From Dyella_B sp966430775 (GTDB taxonomy: Bacteria; Pseudomonadota; Gammaproteobacteria; Xanthomonadales; Rhodanobacteraceae): a DNA stretch of 13,643 bases. Shown here piece by piece: positions 7,572-13,643 of this stretch (position 1 is its first letter; each line of letters opens with the position of its first letter). The notes under the pieces are model-generated. The model made no database searches. It had not been told where the DNA came from and was given only the letters and a program-made list of their open reading frames with translations. A program made the translations under genes and the position numbers. Location: NCBI GenBank assembly GCA_966430775.1, contig CBJMMB010000100.1, forward strand, positions 1 to 13,643, read 5' to 3'.

Positions 7572-8519
7572 ATGCAACCCGTCAAAGTCGCCGTGGTCGC
7601 GTTCGACCGGATTCGTCCGTTCCACCTGTCCGTGCCGTGCGCCGTGTTCGGTGAAACCGAAGCGCAGTCCTTGTTCCAATTGCGCGTCTGTGCGGCCGAA
7701 CCGGGCCCGCTGCGCACGAGCGCCGGTTTCGATGTGACCACACGCCATGGCCTGCGCGAGCTGGCGCAGGCGGACGTGATCGTGGTGCCGTCCTGGCGCG
7801 ATCCGCATGAGCACGCACCAGAACCGCTGCTCGCCGCGCTGCGTCGCGCGCACAAACGCAGCGCCACCCTGGTCGGGCTATGCCTTGGCGCCTACGTGTT
7901 GGCCGAAGCCGGTGTGCTCGACGGCAAGCTCGCCACCACGCACTGGCGCTGGACCGAGCTGTTCCGGCAGCGCTTTCCGAAGGTGCGGCTCGATCCGGAC
8001 GTGCTGTACGTCGACCAGGGCAACGTCGTCACCTCCGCCGGCACCGCCGCGGGCATCGACTGCTGCCTGCACGTCGTGCGGCGGCAGTACGGTGCGGAGG
8101 TCACCAATCGCATCGCGCGCAACCTGGTGGTGCCGCCGCATCGCCAGGGCAGCCAGGCGCAATACATCGAACAGCCGGTGCTGAGCCGCGCCACCGATAC
8201 GCCGCTCACCAAGACCCTGCATTGGGCCGCGCGCCATCTCGACCAGTCGCACACGCTCGATTCGCTCGCCGCGCGCGCCTTGATGAGCCGGCGCAGTTTC
8301 ACGCGGCATTTCCGTCAGCACACCGGCACCACGGTTGGCCAATGGCTGCTGTCGCAGCGGCTGAGCCTGGCGCAGCGCATGCTGGAAACCACCGACCAGC
8401 CGATCGAACGCATCGCCGAACGCGCAGGCTTCGGCACGGCGTTGTCGATGCGGCAGCATTTTGGCGTGGCGTTTCGTACCACGCCGTCGATGTATCGGCG
8501 GGAATTTCGTGGCGCCTGA
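7572..8519 (+). CDS. GlxA-family AraC-type transcriptional regulator with DJ-1/PfpI domain
   Basis: A 315-residue regulator. Residues about 5-170 form a DJ-1/PfpI class-I glutamine amidotransferase-like domain (VAVVAFDRIRPFHLSVPCAVFGE, nucleophile-elbow-like GLCLGAYVLAEAG with C104), which in GlxA-type proteins probably senses a ligand and is not an enzyme. Residues about 213-313 are an AraC DNA-binding domain with two helix-turn-helix units (LDSLAARALMSRRSFTRHF and PIERIAERAGFGTALSMRQHF), ending in the usual P-S-x-Y-R-x-x-F. ATG 7572 was preferred over 7515 because the fold begins directly after it and GGAGAG precedes it. The gene is divergent from the isochorismatase-like hydrolase, which is its most likely target. 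The stop codon is followed within eight bases by the repeat cluster. Confidence 0.93.
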   Translation: MQPVKVAVVAFDRIRPFHLSVPCAVFGETEAQSLFQLRVCAAEPGPLRTSAGFDVTTRHGLRELAQADVIVVPSWRDPHEHAPEPLLAALRRAHKRSATLVGLCLGAYVLAEAGVLDGKLATTHWRWTELFRQRFPKVRLDPDVLYVDQGNVVTSAGTAAGIDCCLHVVRRQYGAEVTNRIARNLVVPPHRQGSQAQYIEQPVLSRATDTPLTKTLHWAARHLDQSHTLDSLAARALMSRRSFTRHFRQHTGTTVGQWLLSQRLSLAQRMLETTDQPIERIAERAGFGTALSMRQHFGVAFRTTPSMYRREFRGA

Positions 8520-8610
8520 TGCTTTTGTAGGTTGGGTTACCCCGGACTTGGTCCCTGTCTCTTGATCACATCTTTTGTTCGCCGAATGACCATAAAAGTG
8601 CGGTAAACCG

Positions 8611-8650
8611 GCTCCCTCTCCCCTTCGGGGAGAGGGTTGGGGTGAGGGGC
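8611..8650. repeat. Left inner 40-bp repeat of the MITE
   Basis: Contains the palindrome CCTCTCCCC-TTC-GGGGAGAGG followed by TTGGGGTGAGGGG. It is the reverse complement of 8730-8769 at 39 of 40 positions. The pattern is the common CCCTCTCCCC-type REP found between genes in many proteobacteria (from general knowledge, not searched). Its two copies point at each other across 79 bases. Confidence 0.8.
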
Positions 8651-8729
8651 CGCGCTTGCGGAAGACTTGATGGATGCGCGAGTGTTTTGCTCTTGCATCT
8701 CGCGAAGAACCAGCCTTCTGGCTAGATTC

Positions 8730-8769
8730 GCCCCTCACCCCAGCCCTCTCCCCGAAGGGGAGAGGGAGC
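8730..8769. repeat. Right inner 40-bp repeat of the MITE
   Basis: Reverse-complement partner of 8611-8650 with a single A/G difference, carrying CCCCTCACCCC and the CCTCTCCCC-GAA-GGGGAGAGG hairpin. The 79 bases between the copies (8651-8729) show no clear gene or further long repeat. Confidence 0.8.
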
Positions 8770-8859
8770 TATTCCCGGCGCGCGCGGAGCAGCGGGCAAA
8801 GATGTGATCAAGAGACAGGACTTGATCCGGGGGTAACCCAACATCTTCGAAGCGACATC

Positions 8860-8889
8860 GTTGGGTTACGCTGCGCTAACCCAACCTAC
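8860..8889. repeat. GTAGGTTGGGTTA-type REP palindrome next to the prolyl oligopeptidase stop
   Basis: GTTGGGTTA (8860-8868) and TAACCCAAC (8877-8885) form a 9-bp stem around CGCTGCGC, followed by CTAC, the complement of a GTAG end. It begins two bases after the peptidase stop codon on the minus strand and may help end that transcript. Another TAACCCAAC at 8834-8842 gives an alternative pairing with 8860-8868. Confidence 0.8.
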
Positions 8890-8891
8890 GA

Positions 8892-10997
8892 TCACTGCGT
8901 CGCCAATCCGAGTTCGTGCGCAAAAAACGTCAGCATGATCGCCATATCTCCAACACGCTGACTAAACGGCGCACCCACACCATGGCCTGCATTCATCCGC
9001 GTCAGCAACAGGATCGGCTGCTCGGAACTCGTAGCGTTCTGCAACGCCGCCGTAAACTTGCGCGATTGCCACGGTGCTACGCGCGGGTCGTTCGCACCAG
9101 TGGTCATCAGCACGGCGGGGTAATCGGTGTGCGGCTTCACGTTCTGCAGTGGTGAATACGCCAGCGTCGCCTTGAATTGCGCCGGATCGCTCACCGTGCC
9201 GAACTCGCTGACGTTGTACGGGCCGTTGGCGAAATTCGTCTCATGGCGAATCACGTCGTAGATGCCGACCATCGCCACCACGGCGCGATAGTCCTGCGGA
9301 TGTTGCACCAGCGATGCGCCCATCAGCAGGCCACCATTGCTGGCGCCGAGTATTCCCAGATGCTTGCGGTCGGTCCAATGCGTGTCGAACAAGGCCAGCG
9401 CGGCGGCGTGGAAATCGTCGAATACGTTTTGTTTATGAAGCATCTGGCCTTGCGCATGCCAGTCCTGTCCGTATTCGTTGCCACCGCGGATATTGGCGAA
9501 GGCGAACACGCCGCCATGTTCCAGCCACGCCAGCCGCGCGCCGATGAAATGCGGCGACACCGGCAGGTCGTAACCGCCATAGCTGTAGAGAATGGTCGGG
9601 CGCTGGCCGTTGGGCGTGATGCCGCGCATCGCCAGCACGGTGACGGGAATGCGGGTGCCATCCTTGGAAACGCCGTCGACGCGATGCATCTCCACCTTGC
9701 TGTAATCGGCGGCGGGCTTCACCTCGAATACGTTCTTCAAGCCGCCGGTTTTCGCATCGACATCCACCCAGCGCGACGGCAGCGTCCAGCCGTCGTAGGT
9801 GATCAGCGCATGATCCTGGCCGTGTTCGGAAGCGATGCCGTCGATGGTGATGCCATGCTCAGGCAGCGCGAGGCGGCGTAACAGCGTGCCGTGCGCATCG
9901 TACTGTTCCACCCACCAGTCCGGGCCCCAGCTGCGCGTGACGAGAAAGCCATCGGCGATCGGCGCCACCCGCTGCAGCGCGCCGTCGCGCGGCGGCAGCA
10001 CCGTGGCGAGTTTGCCTTGCGCATCCACCGCAAGCACTTCGCCGCGTGCTGCGTGGGCGAAGCTGGTGACGAACAAGCGCTGGCCGATCCACGCCGCTTC
10101 GCGCACGTTCGCCTCATGGCCCAGCACTTTCTTCCACTCGGCGCCTTCGCGCAGGTACACCTCGGCCGGACCGCCGTCGCCGATGTTGGCGAGCACGGCC
10201 AGTTGCTTCGCGCCGGGAGAGGTGAGCAGGCGGTACTCGGCCACCTTCGAATAGCCTTTGCCGAAAACGACCTCATCCGCCGTGGCCGGGTGGCCGAGCA
10301 CGTGATGCATCAGCGCCGCGTCGAACTGCTGTACCTCCGCACCGGCCGCCGGTAGCGGAAAACGCACGTACACGAAACCTCGTTCGTCCGCATCCCAGGC
10401 CACATCTTCCGGCGTGGTGCCGCCACCCGCGTAGGGCAACGCGTCGCGCAAGGTCTTGCCGGTTTGCACGTCGAGCACGTGCACCGTGGTCAGTTCGCTG
10501 CCGCCTTCCGCCGTGCCGTACGCCAGGTAGCGTCCGCTGGGGGAGGGCCAGTAACCGGTGATCGCGGTACTGCCGCCGCCGGCGTTGACGTCCACCAGCA
10601 CGCGCGCCGGCCCGTTCGGCCAGGTTTGCGCCATCAACTGCGGTTGCGGCTGCGGCGGCGTTTCCTGCAGATAGAACAACGTGCCGCCGGCGAGCAGCGG
10701 CGAGGAGCGCGTGGTGGAGGTAATCGCCAGCTGCTGCACGCGTTGCGTCATCGCCTTGCCTTCGGGCATCGCGGCCAGCACGGCGTCGGTGTGATCGTTC
10801 TGCGCCTTGATCCAGCCTTGCACGGCAGGATCTTGCGGATCTTCCAGCCAGCGATAGGGATCGTTCACCGTCACGCCGTGCAAGCTGCTGGCGGCGGCGC
10901 GCACGGGCGAAGCGGGCGGCTTGGATGCATCGCTTGCGTACGCAGCCATGGTGGCGGCCAGGGCGAAGACGGGCAGGCAACGCAGCAAGGACGACAT
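8892..10997 (-). CDS. Prolyl oligopeptidase family serine peptidase (S9A), exported
   Basis: Serine peptidase of 701 residues that cleaves short peptides after proline. Residues 1-21 form a signal peptide (MSSLLRCLPVFALAATMAAYAS), so it probably acts in the periplasm or outside the cell. Residues about 30-100 hold the prolyl oligopeptidase start signature (VNDPYRWLEDPQDPAVQGWI), then a seven-bladed beta-propeller to about 430. The hydrolase domain has ILYSYGGYDLP, NIRGGNEYG, catalytic S553 in GASNGG, D637 in TTGANDPRV and H672 in NAGHGVG. ATG 10997 has AAGGA upstream with good spacing; the longer frame back to 11066 would spoil the signal peptide. The length matches the family and all catalytic residues are present. 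It shares a 132-base promoter region with a second S9 peptidase, which suggests a joint role in peptide use. Confidence 0.95.
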   Translation of the reverse strand: MSSLLRCLPVFALAATMAAYASDASKPPASPVRAAASSLHGVTVNDPYRWLEDPQDPAVQGWIKAQNDHTDAVLAAMPEGKAMTQRVQQLAITSTTRSSPLLAGGTLFYLQETPPQPQPQLMAQTWPNGPARVLVDVNAGGGSTAITGYWPSPSGRYLAYGTAEGGSELTTVHVLDVQTGKTLRDALPYAGGGTTPEDVAWDADERGFVYVRFPLPAAGAEVQQFDAALMHHVLGHPATADEVVFGKGYSKVAEYRLLTSPGAKQLAVLANIGDGGPAEVYLREGAEWKKVLGHEANVREAAWIGQRLFVTSFAHAARGEVLAVDAQGKLATVLPPRDGALQRVAPIADGFLVTRSWGPDWWVEQYDAHGTLLRRLALPEHGITIDGIASEHGQDHALITYDGWTLPSRWVDVDAKTGGLKNVFEVKPAADYSKVEMHRVDGVSKDGTRIPVTVLAMRGITPNGQRPTILYSYGGYDLPVSPHFIGARLAWLEHGGVFAFANIRGGNEYGQDWHAQGQMLHKQNVFDDFHAAALALFDTHWTDRKHLGILGASNGGLLMGASLVQHPQDYRAVVAMVGIYDVIRHETNFANGPYNVSEFGTVSDPAQFKATLAYSPLQNVKPHTDYPAVLMTTGANDPRVAPWQSRKFTAALQNATSSEQPILLLTRMNAGHGVGAPFSQRVGDMAIMLTFFAHELGLATQ

Positions 10998-11019
10998 GCC
11001 GTAATCCTTAGGAGAAGGC

Positions 11020-11045
11020 GGACCACGCAGACTATATCCCGCAGC
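11020..11045 (-). promoter_or_regulatory. Candidate promoter for the prolyl oligopeptidase
   Basis: On the minus strand TATAGT (11036-11031) is a good -10 hexamer. It lies about 34 bases before the ATG at 10997, leaving room for a short leader. No clear -35 element is found at the right distance, so an activator or weak promoter is possible. Based on hexamer likeness only. Confidence 0.35.
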
Positions 11046-11072
11046 TTTCCGGCGAAACGGGACCATTGGCGC

Positions 11073-11100
11073 TTGTCACGCGTACGCGCTTGGCTATGCT
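11073..11100 (+). promoter_or_regulatory. Candidate promoter for the dipeptidyl-peptidase-like gene
   Basis: TTGTCA (11073-11078) and TATGCT (11095-11100) are spaced 16 bases apart and end 29 bases before the start codon. The spacer holds a perfect 10-bp palindrome, CGCGTACGCG (11079-11088), a possible regulator site. The match to a sigma-70 promoter is fair. Confidence 0.45.
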
Positions 11101-11129
11101 GGCGAATTTTCGACTTCCGGAAACTTCCC

Positions 11130-13547
11130 ATGCGCCGACTGCTGCTCGCCGGCCTTATCGCGTTCACTGTACTGCCCGCGGCAGCGGACACTGCACCCAA
11201 GCTCGACCTGGAAACCGTCATGGCCCATCCGGACTGGATGGGCCACGAAGTGGAAACGCCGTATTGGAGCGTGGACGGCCGCAGCCTGTATTACCGGCTC
11301 AAGCGCGACGGCAGTCCGGTGCGCGACCTGTATCGCGTCGACCCCGCGCAAGGCGCAAGCAGCAAGCTGGACGCTGCCGCTACCGCGCACGCGGAAGGCC
11401 CCGCCGTGTACGACCGCGCGCATCGCTATGCGGCATACATCTTTCACGGCGACGTATTCCTGGTGGAACTGGCCAGCGGCCGGCGCACGCAAGTGACGCG
11501 CAGCAGCCTGCCCGAATCCTCGCCGCGCTTTTCCGCCGACGGCCGCGCGCTGCAATTTCGCGAGAGCAACAGCTGGTATGTCTACGACATCGCCAGCGGC
11601 GTCACCGCACCGGCCGCCGTGCTGAAATTCGCCGACGATCCGCAGGCCAAGAAGCCGGATGCGCTCGGCCAGCAGCAGCTGGAACTGTTCAAATCGTTGC
11701 GCGAAGACAAAGCGGACAAGGACGCGCTGCACGCCAACGAACAGGAACTGGCCGCCGCCGATCCTTCGCGGGCGCCGCAGCCGTTCTACCTCGGCGACAA
11801 GCAGCAACTGGCCGATGCCGAACTGTCGCCCGACGGCCGCTGGATGCTGGTGGTGACGCAGCCTGCGCATCACGACGACGGCAAGGCGCCCAACGTCATC
11901 CACTTCGTCACCGATACCGGCTACACCGAAACCGAAGCGGCGCGCACCTATGTCGGCCGCAACGATCCGGCGCCGCAATCGGTGCTATTGCTCGATCTGG
12001 TTGCGCACAAATCCTATCCGCTCGCGACCGACAAGCTGCCGGGCATCAAGGACGATCCGCTGCAGGCGATCCGCGCCAAAACCATTGCGCAACTCCAGCA
12101 AGCCGGCAAAGGCGATGACGCCAAGGCCTTGAAGGCGCCGGACGTGCGACCGGTCACTCTGTACAGCATGGATAGCGGCAGCGCCGGCATCATGTGGAGC
12201 GACGACGGCCGCAACGCCGCGCTGGAATTTCTCGCCGTCGACAACAAGGATCGCTGGATCGCCAGCGTCGACTTCACGCATCACACGCTGGTGCCGCAGC
12301 ATCGACTGCACAACGACGCCTGGATCAACTGGATCTTCAACGATTTCGGCTGGCTCAAGGACGGCCGCACGCTGTGGTACTTGAGCGAAGAAAGCGGCTA
12401 TTCGCAGCTCTATGTGAAACCGGTCGATGGCGCAGCGAAAGCGCTGACCTCCGGCAAGTTCGAGGTGAGCGAGCCGCAGTTGTCCAACGATGGCAAATGG
12501 TTCTACCTGCGCACGAACAAGACGGCGCCGTACAGCTACGACATCTATCGCGTGCCCTCCAACGGTGGCGAGCTCAGCCGCATCACGCATTACGGCGGCA
12601 TGGACCAGTTCGTGCTGTCGCCGGACGACACGCAGCTGGCGGTGCTGCACTCTTCTGCTTATGTATTGCCGCAACTGGCCGTGCAGAACGTCGACGGCGG
12701 CGCGCCACGCGAACTCACCCACACCATGAAGCCCGGCTTCACGGCCCACGCATGGATCGAACCGAAGATCGTGGAAGTGCCGTCCTCGCACGGCGCCGGC
12801 GTGATCTACGCGAAGTATTACGGCCCGGCCAATGACACCGCGACGCCCGCTTCGCGCCCGGCCGTGCTGTTCGTGCACGGCGCCGGCTATCTGCAGGATG
12901 TGAAGCAGGCCGCCACGTACTACCAGCACGAGCAACTGTTCAACAACCTGCTGGTGCAGCAAGGCTACGTGGTGCTGGACATGGATTACCGCGCCTCCGA
13001 AGGCTACGGCAGCGCGTGGCGCACGGCGATCTATCGCCAGATGGGCCACCCGGAACTGGAAGACTTGCTCGACGGCAAGGCCTGGCTGGTGAAGAACCAT
13101 GGCGTCGATGCCAAGCGCGTGGGCATCTACGGCGGCAGCTATGGCGGCTTCATGACCGAAATGGCGTTACTGCGCGCACCTGGTGAATTCGCCGCCGGCG
13201 CGGCGCAGCGTCCGCCGTCCGACTGGGTGACCTACAACGCGCCGTATACCTCCGACATCCTCAACGATCCGCAGATCGATCCGGAGGCGTACAAGATCAG
13301 TTCGCCGATCACGTACGCGGAAAACCTGCGCGATCCGCTGCTGATCAACCATGGCCTGATCGACGACAACGTGCTGGCCAGCGATTCCATCCGCCTTTAC
13401 CAGCGCTTCGTCGAATTGCACAAGAAAAACTTCTGGATCTCGTTGTATCCGCTGGAGCGGCACGAATTCGAGCATGCCGACGCGTGGTATGACGAGTATC
13501 GACGTATCGATGAGTTGTTCGAAACGTGGGTGAAGCCTGCGCGCTGA
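11130..13547 (+). CDS. S9 family peptidase, dipeptidyl-peptidase IV-like, exported
   Basis: Serine exopeptidase-like protein of 805 residues. Residues 1-19 form a signal peptide (MRRLLLAGLIAFTVLPAAA), so it is exported, probably to the periplasm. Residues about 25-550 form a beta-propeller with repeated blade motifs such as SPRFSADGRALQF, LSPDGRWMLVV, LSNDGKWFYL and LSPDDTQLAVL. It contains a charged insert at about 170-215 (QQQLELFKSLREDKADKD). The C-terminal hydrolase has VLFVHGAGYLQDV, DYRASEGYG, catalytic S670 in YGGSYGG, D745 in HGLIDDNV and H778 in YPLERHEF. The frame is open back to 10464, but that part only shadows the divergent peptidase; ATG 11130 begins the signal peptide. Release of N-terminal dipeptides is likely by family, but an acylaminoacyl peptidase-like specificity cannot be excluded. 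Divergent from the prolyl oligopeptidase. Confidence 0.93.
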   Translation: MRRLLLAGLIAFTVLPAAADTAPKLDLETVMAHPDWMGHEVETPYWSVDGRSLYYRLKRDGSPVRDLYRVDPAQGASSKLDAAATAHAEGPAVYDRAHRYAAYIFHGDVFLVELASGRRTQVTRSSLPESSPRFSADGRALQFRESNSWYVYDIASGVTAPAAVLKFADDPQAKKPDALGQQQLELFKSLREDKADKDALHANEQELAAADPSRAPQPFYLGDKQQLADAELSPDGRWMLVVTQPAHHDDGKAPNVIHFVTDTGYTETEAARTYVGRNDPAPQSVLLLDLVAHKSYPLATDKLPGIKDDPLQAIRAKTIAQLQQAGKGDDAKALKAPDVRPVTLYSMDSGSAGIMWSDDGRNAALEFLAVDNKDRWIASVDFTHHTLVPQHRLHNDAWINWIFNDFGWLKDGRTLWYLSEESGYSQLYVKPVDGAAKALTSGKFEVSEPQLSNDGKWFYLRTNKTAPYSYDIYRVPSNGGELSRITHYGGMDQFVLSPDDTQLAVLHSSAYVLPQLAVQNVDGGAPRELTHTMKPGFTAHAWIEPKIVEVPSSHGAGVIYAKYYGPANDTATPASRPAVLFVHGAGYLQDVKQAATYYQHEQLFNNLLVQQGYVVLDMDYRASEGYGSAWRTAIYRQMGHPELEDLLDGKAWLVKNHGVDAKRVGIYGGSYGGFMTEMALLRAPGEFAAGAAQRPPSDWVTYNAPYTSDILNDPQIDPEAYKISSPITYAENLRDPLLINHGLIDDNVLASDSIRLYQRFVELHKKNFWISLYPLERHEFEHADAWYDEYRRIDELFETWVKPAR

Positions 13548-13562
13548 TGTCGTCTCGGCGTA

Positions 13563-13606
13563 GACGCGTAGGTTGGGTTAGCGCAGCGTAACCCAACCTA
13601 CGCGTC
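13563..13606. repeat. REP palindrome, 18-bp perfect stem, after the S9 peptidase
   Basis: GACGCGTAGGTTGGGTTA (13563-13580) pairs perfectly with TAACCCAACCTACGCGTC (13589-13606) around an 8-base loop, 15 bases after the stop codon. It carries GTAGGTTGGGTTA and its complement, the motif also seen at 8527 and 8889. It could end the peptidase transcript although no T-run follows. The last 37 bases of the window show nothing further. Confidence 0.85.
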
Positions 13607-13643
13607 ACGTATTTACATCGAGTCACGCATTACTTGTCGCTGT

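Larger units (their letters stand above)
8555..8818. mobile_element. 264-bp MITE-like element with Tn5/IS50-like ends
   Basis: The ends are 21-bp perfect terminal inverted repeats (8555-8575 and 8798-8818) whose outer 19 bases read CTGTCTCTTGATCACATCT. This differs from the Tn5 inside end (CTGTCTCTTGATCAGATCT) at one position and from the mosaic end (CTGTCTCTTATACACATCT) at three. The element is flanked by GACTTGGTCC (8545-8554) and GACTTGATCC (8819-8828), a 10-bp direct repeat with one mismatch, close to the 9-bp target duplication of Tn5. No transposase or convincing ORF lies inside, so it would be a non-autonomous passenger of an IS4-family (IS50-group) transposase encoded elsewhere. The interior holds a pair of 40-bp palindromic repeats. 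The end sequences contain Dam sites (GATC), as in the Tn5 inside end. Confidence 0.8.
8527..8842. repeat. REP hairpin split by the IS50-end element
   Basis: The left half (8527-8554, starting GTAGGTTGGGTTACCCC) and right half (8819-8842, ending GGGGGTAACCCAAC) are complementary. Joining them without the 264 bases between, and without one copy of the flanking 10-mer, gives one hairpin: stem GTTGGGTTACCCCGGAC against GTCCGGGGGTAACCCAAC with one bulged G and loop TTG. This is the same repeat type as 8860-8889 and 13563-13606, so it was probably an intact REP unit before the insertion. Confidence 0.75.

Noticed and set aside
7878..8738. 286-residue minus-strand ORF across the GlxA-type gene and the mobile element
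   Set aside because: It is antisense to a well-supported regulator, runs through palindromic repeats and shows no recognisable domain; it is a GC-rich shadow frame.
8527..8889. CRISPR array or integron-like repeat array
   Set aside because: The repeats are inverted and nested, without regular direct repeats and spacers, and no cas or integrase gene is present.
8674..8961. 95-residue + strand ORF inside and beyond the mobile element
   Set aside because: It consists of repeat-derived low-complexity sequence, runs into the antisense end of the peptidase gene, and has no ribosome site or family motif.
10464..11129. N-terminal extension of the dipeptidyl-peptidase-like protein
   Set aside because: It is antisense to the prolyl oligopeptidase, and a clear signal peptide begins at 11130.

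Overview
The window looks like chromosomal DNA from a GC-rich gammaproteobacterium, most likely the Xanthomonadales/Rhodanobacteraceae group (Dyella, Rhodanobacter, Luteibacter or similar). Grounds for this are a large TonB-dependent receptor, an algZ-algR-hemC gene order like that of pseudomonads and xanthomonads, two secreted S9 peptidases, and many short palindromic REP-like repeats. The taxon is inferred and was not tested by a search.

Layout: (1) 73-2960 (+), a TonB-dependent outer-membrane receptor broken by a one-base frameshift near 2425. (2) 2986-3010, a hairpin terminator shared with the convergent gene. (3) 3010-6512 (-), a four-gene run read right to left: an EstB-type carboxylesterase with an in-frame amber codon, a LytS/AlgZ-type membrane histidine kinase, its AlgR/LytTR response regulator (overlapping by 13 bases), and hemC (hydroxymethylbilane synthase). 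(4) 6513-6805, an intergenic stretch with two different large inverted repeats. (5) 6806-8519, an isochorismatase-like cysteine hydrolase (-) divergent from a GlxA-type AraC regulator (+), with an inverted repeat over the regulator's probable -10 box. (6) 8520-8891, a gene-free convergent junction made of nested repeats. Its core is a 264-bp element with Tn5/IS50-like 19-bp ends that appears to have inserted into the loop of an older REP hairpin. (7) 8892-13547, two exported S9 serine peptidases: a prolyl oligopeptidase (-) and a dipeptidyl-peptidase-like enzyme (+), divergent from a shared 132-bp promoter region. (8) 13563-13606, another REP palindrome.

The receptor and the two S9 peptidases suggest a lifestyle of peptide scavenging and nutrient import. 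The esterase-algZ-algR-hemC run joins a two-component system to tetrapyrrole synthesis. The most unusual structure is the non-autonomous Tn5-end-like element at 8555-8818, which carries its own pair of REP-like palindromes. Two otherwise normal genes carry single-base lesions (the receptor frameshift and the esterase amber codon); these may be real inactivations or sequence errors. No tRNA, rRNA, CRISPR array, phage gene or transposase gene was seen.
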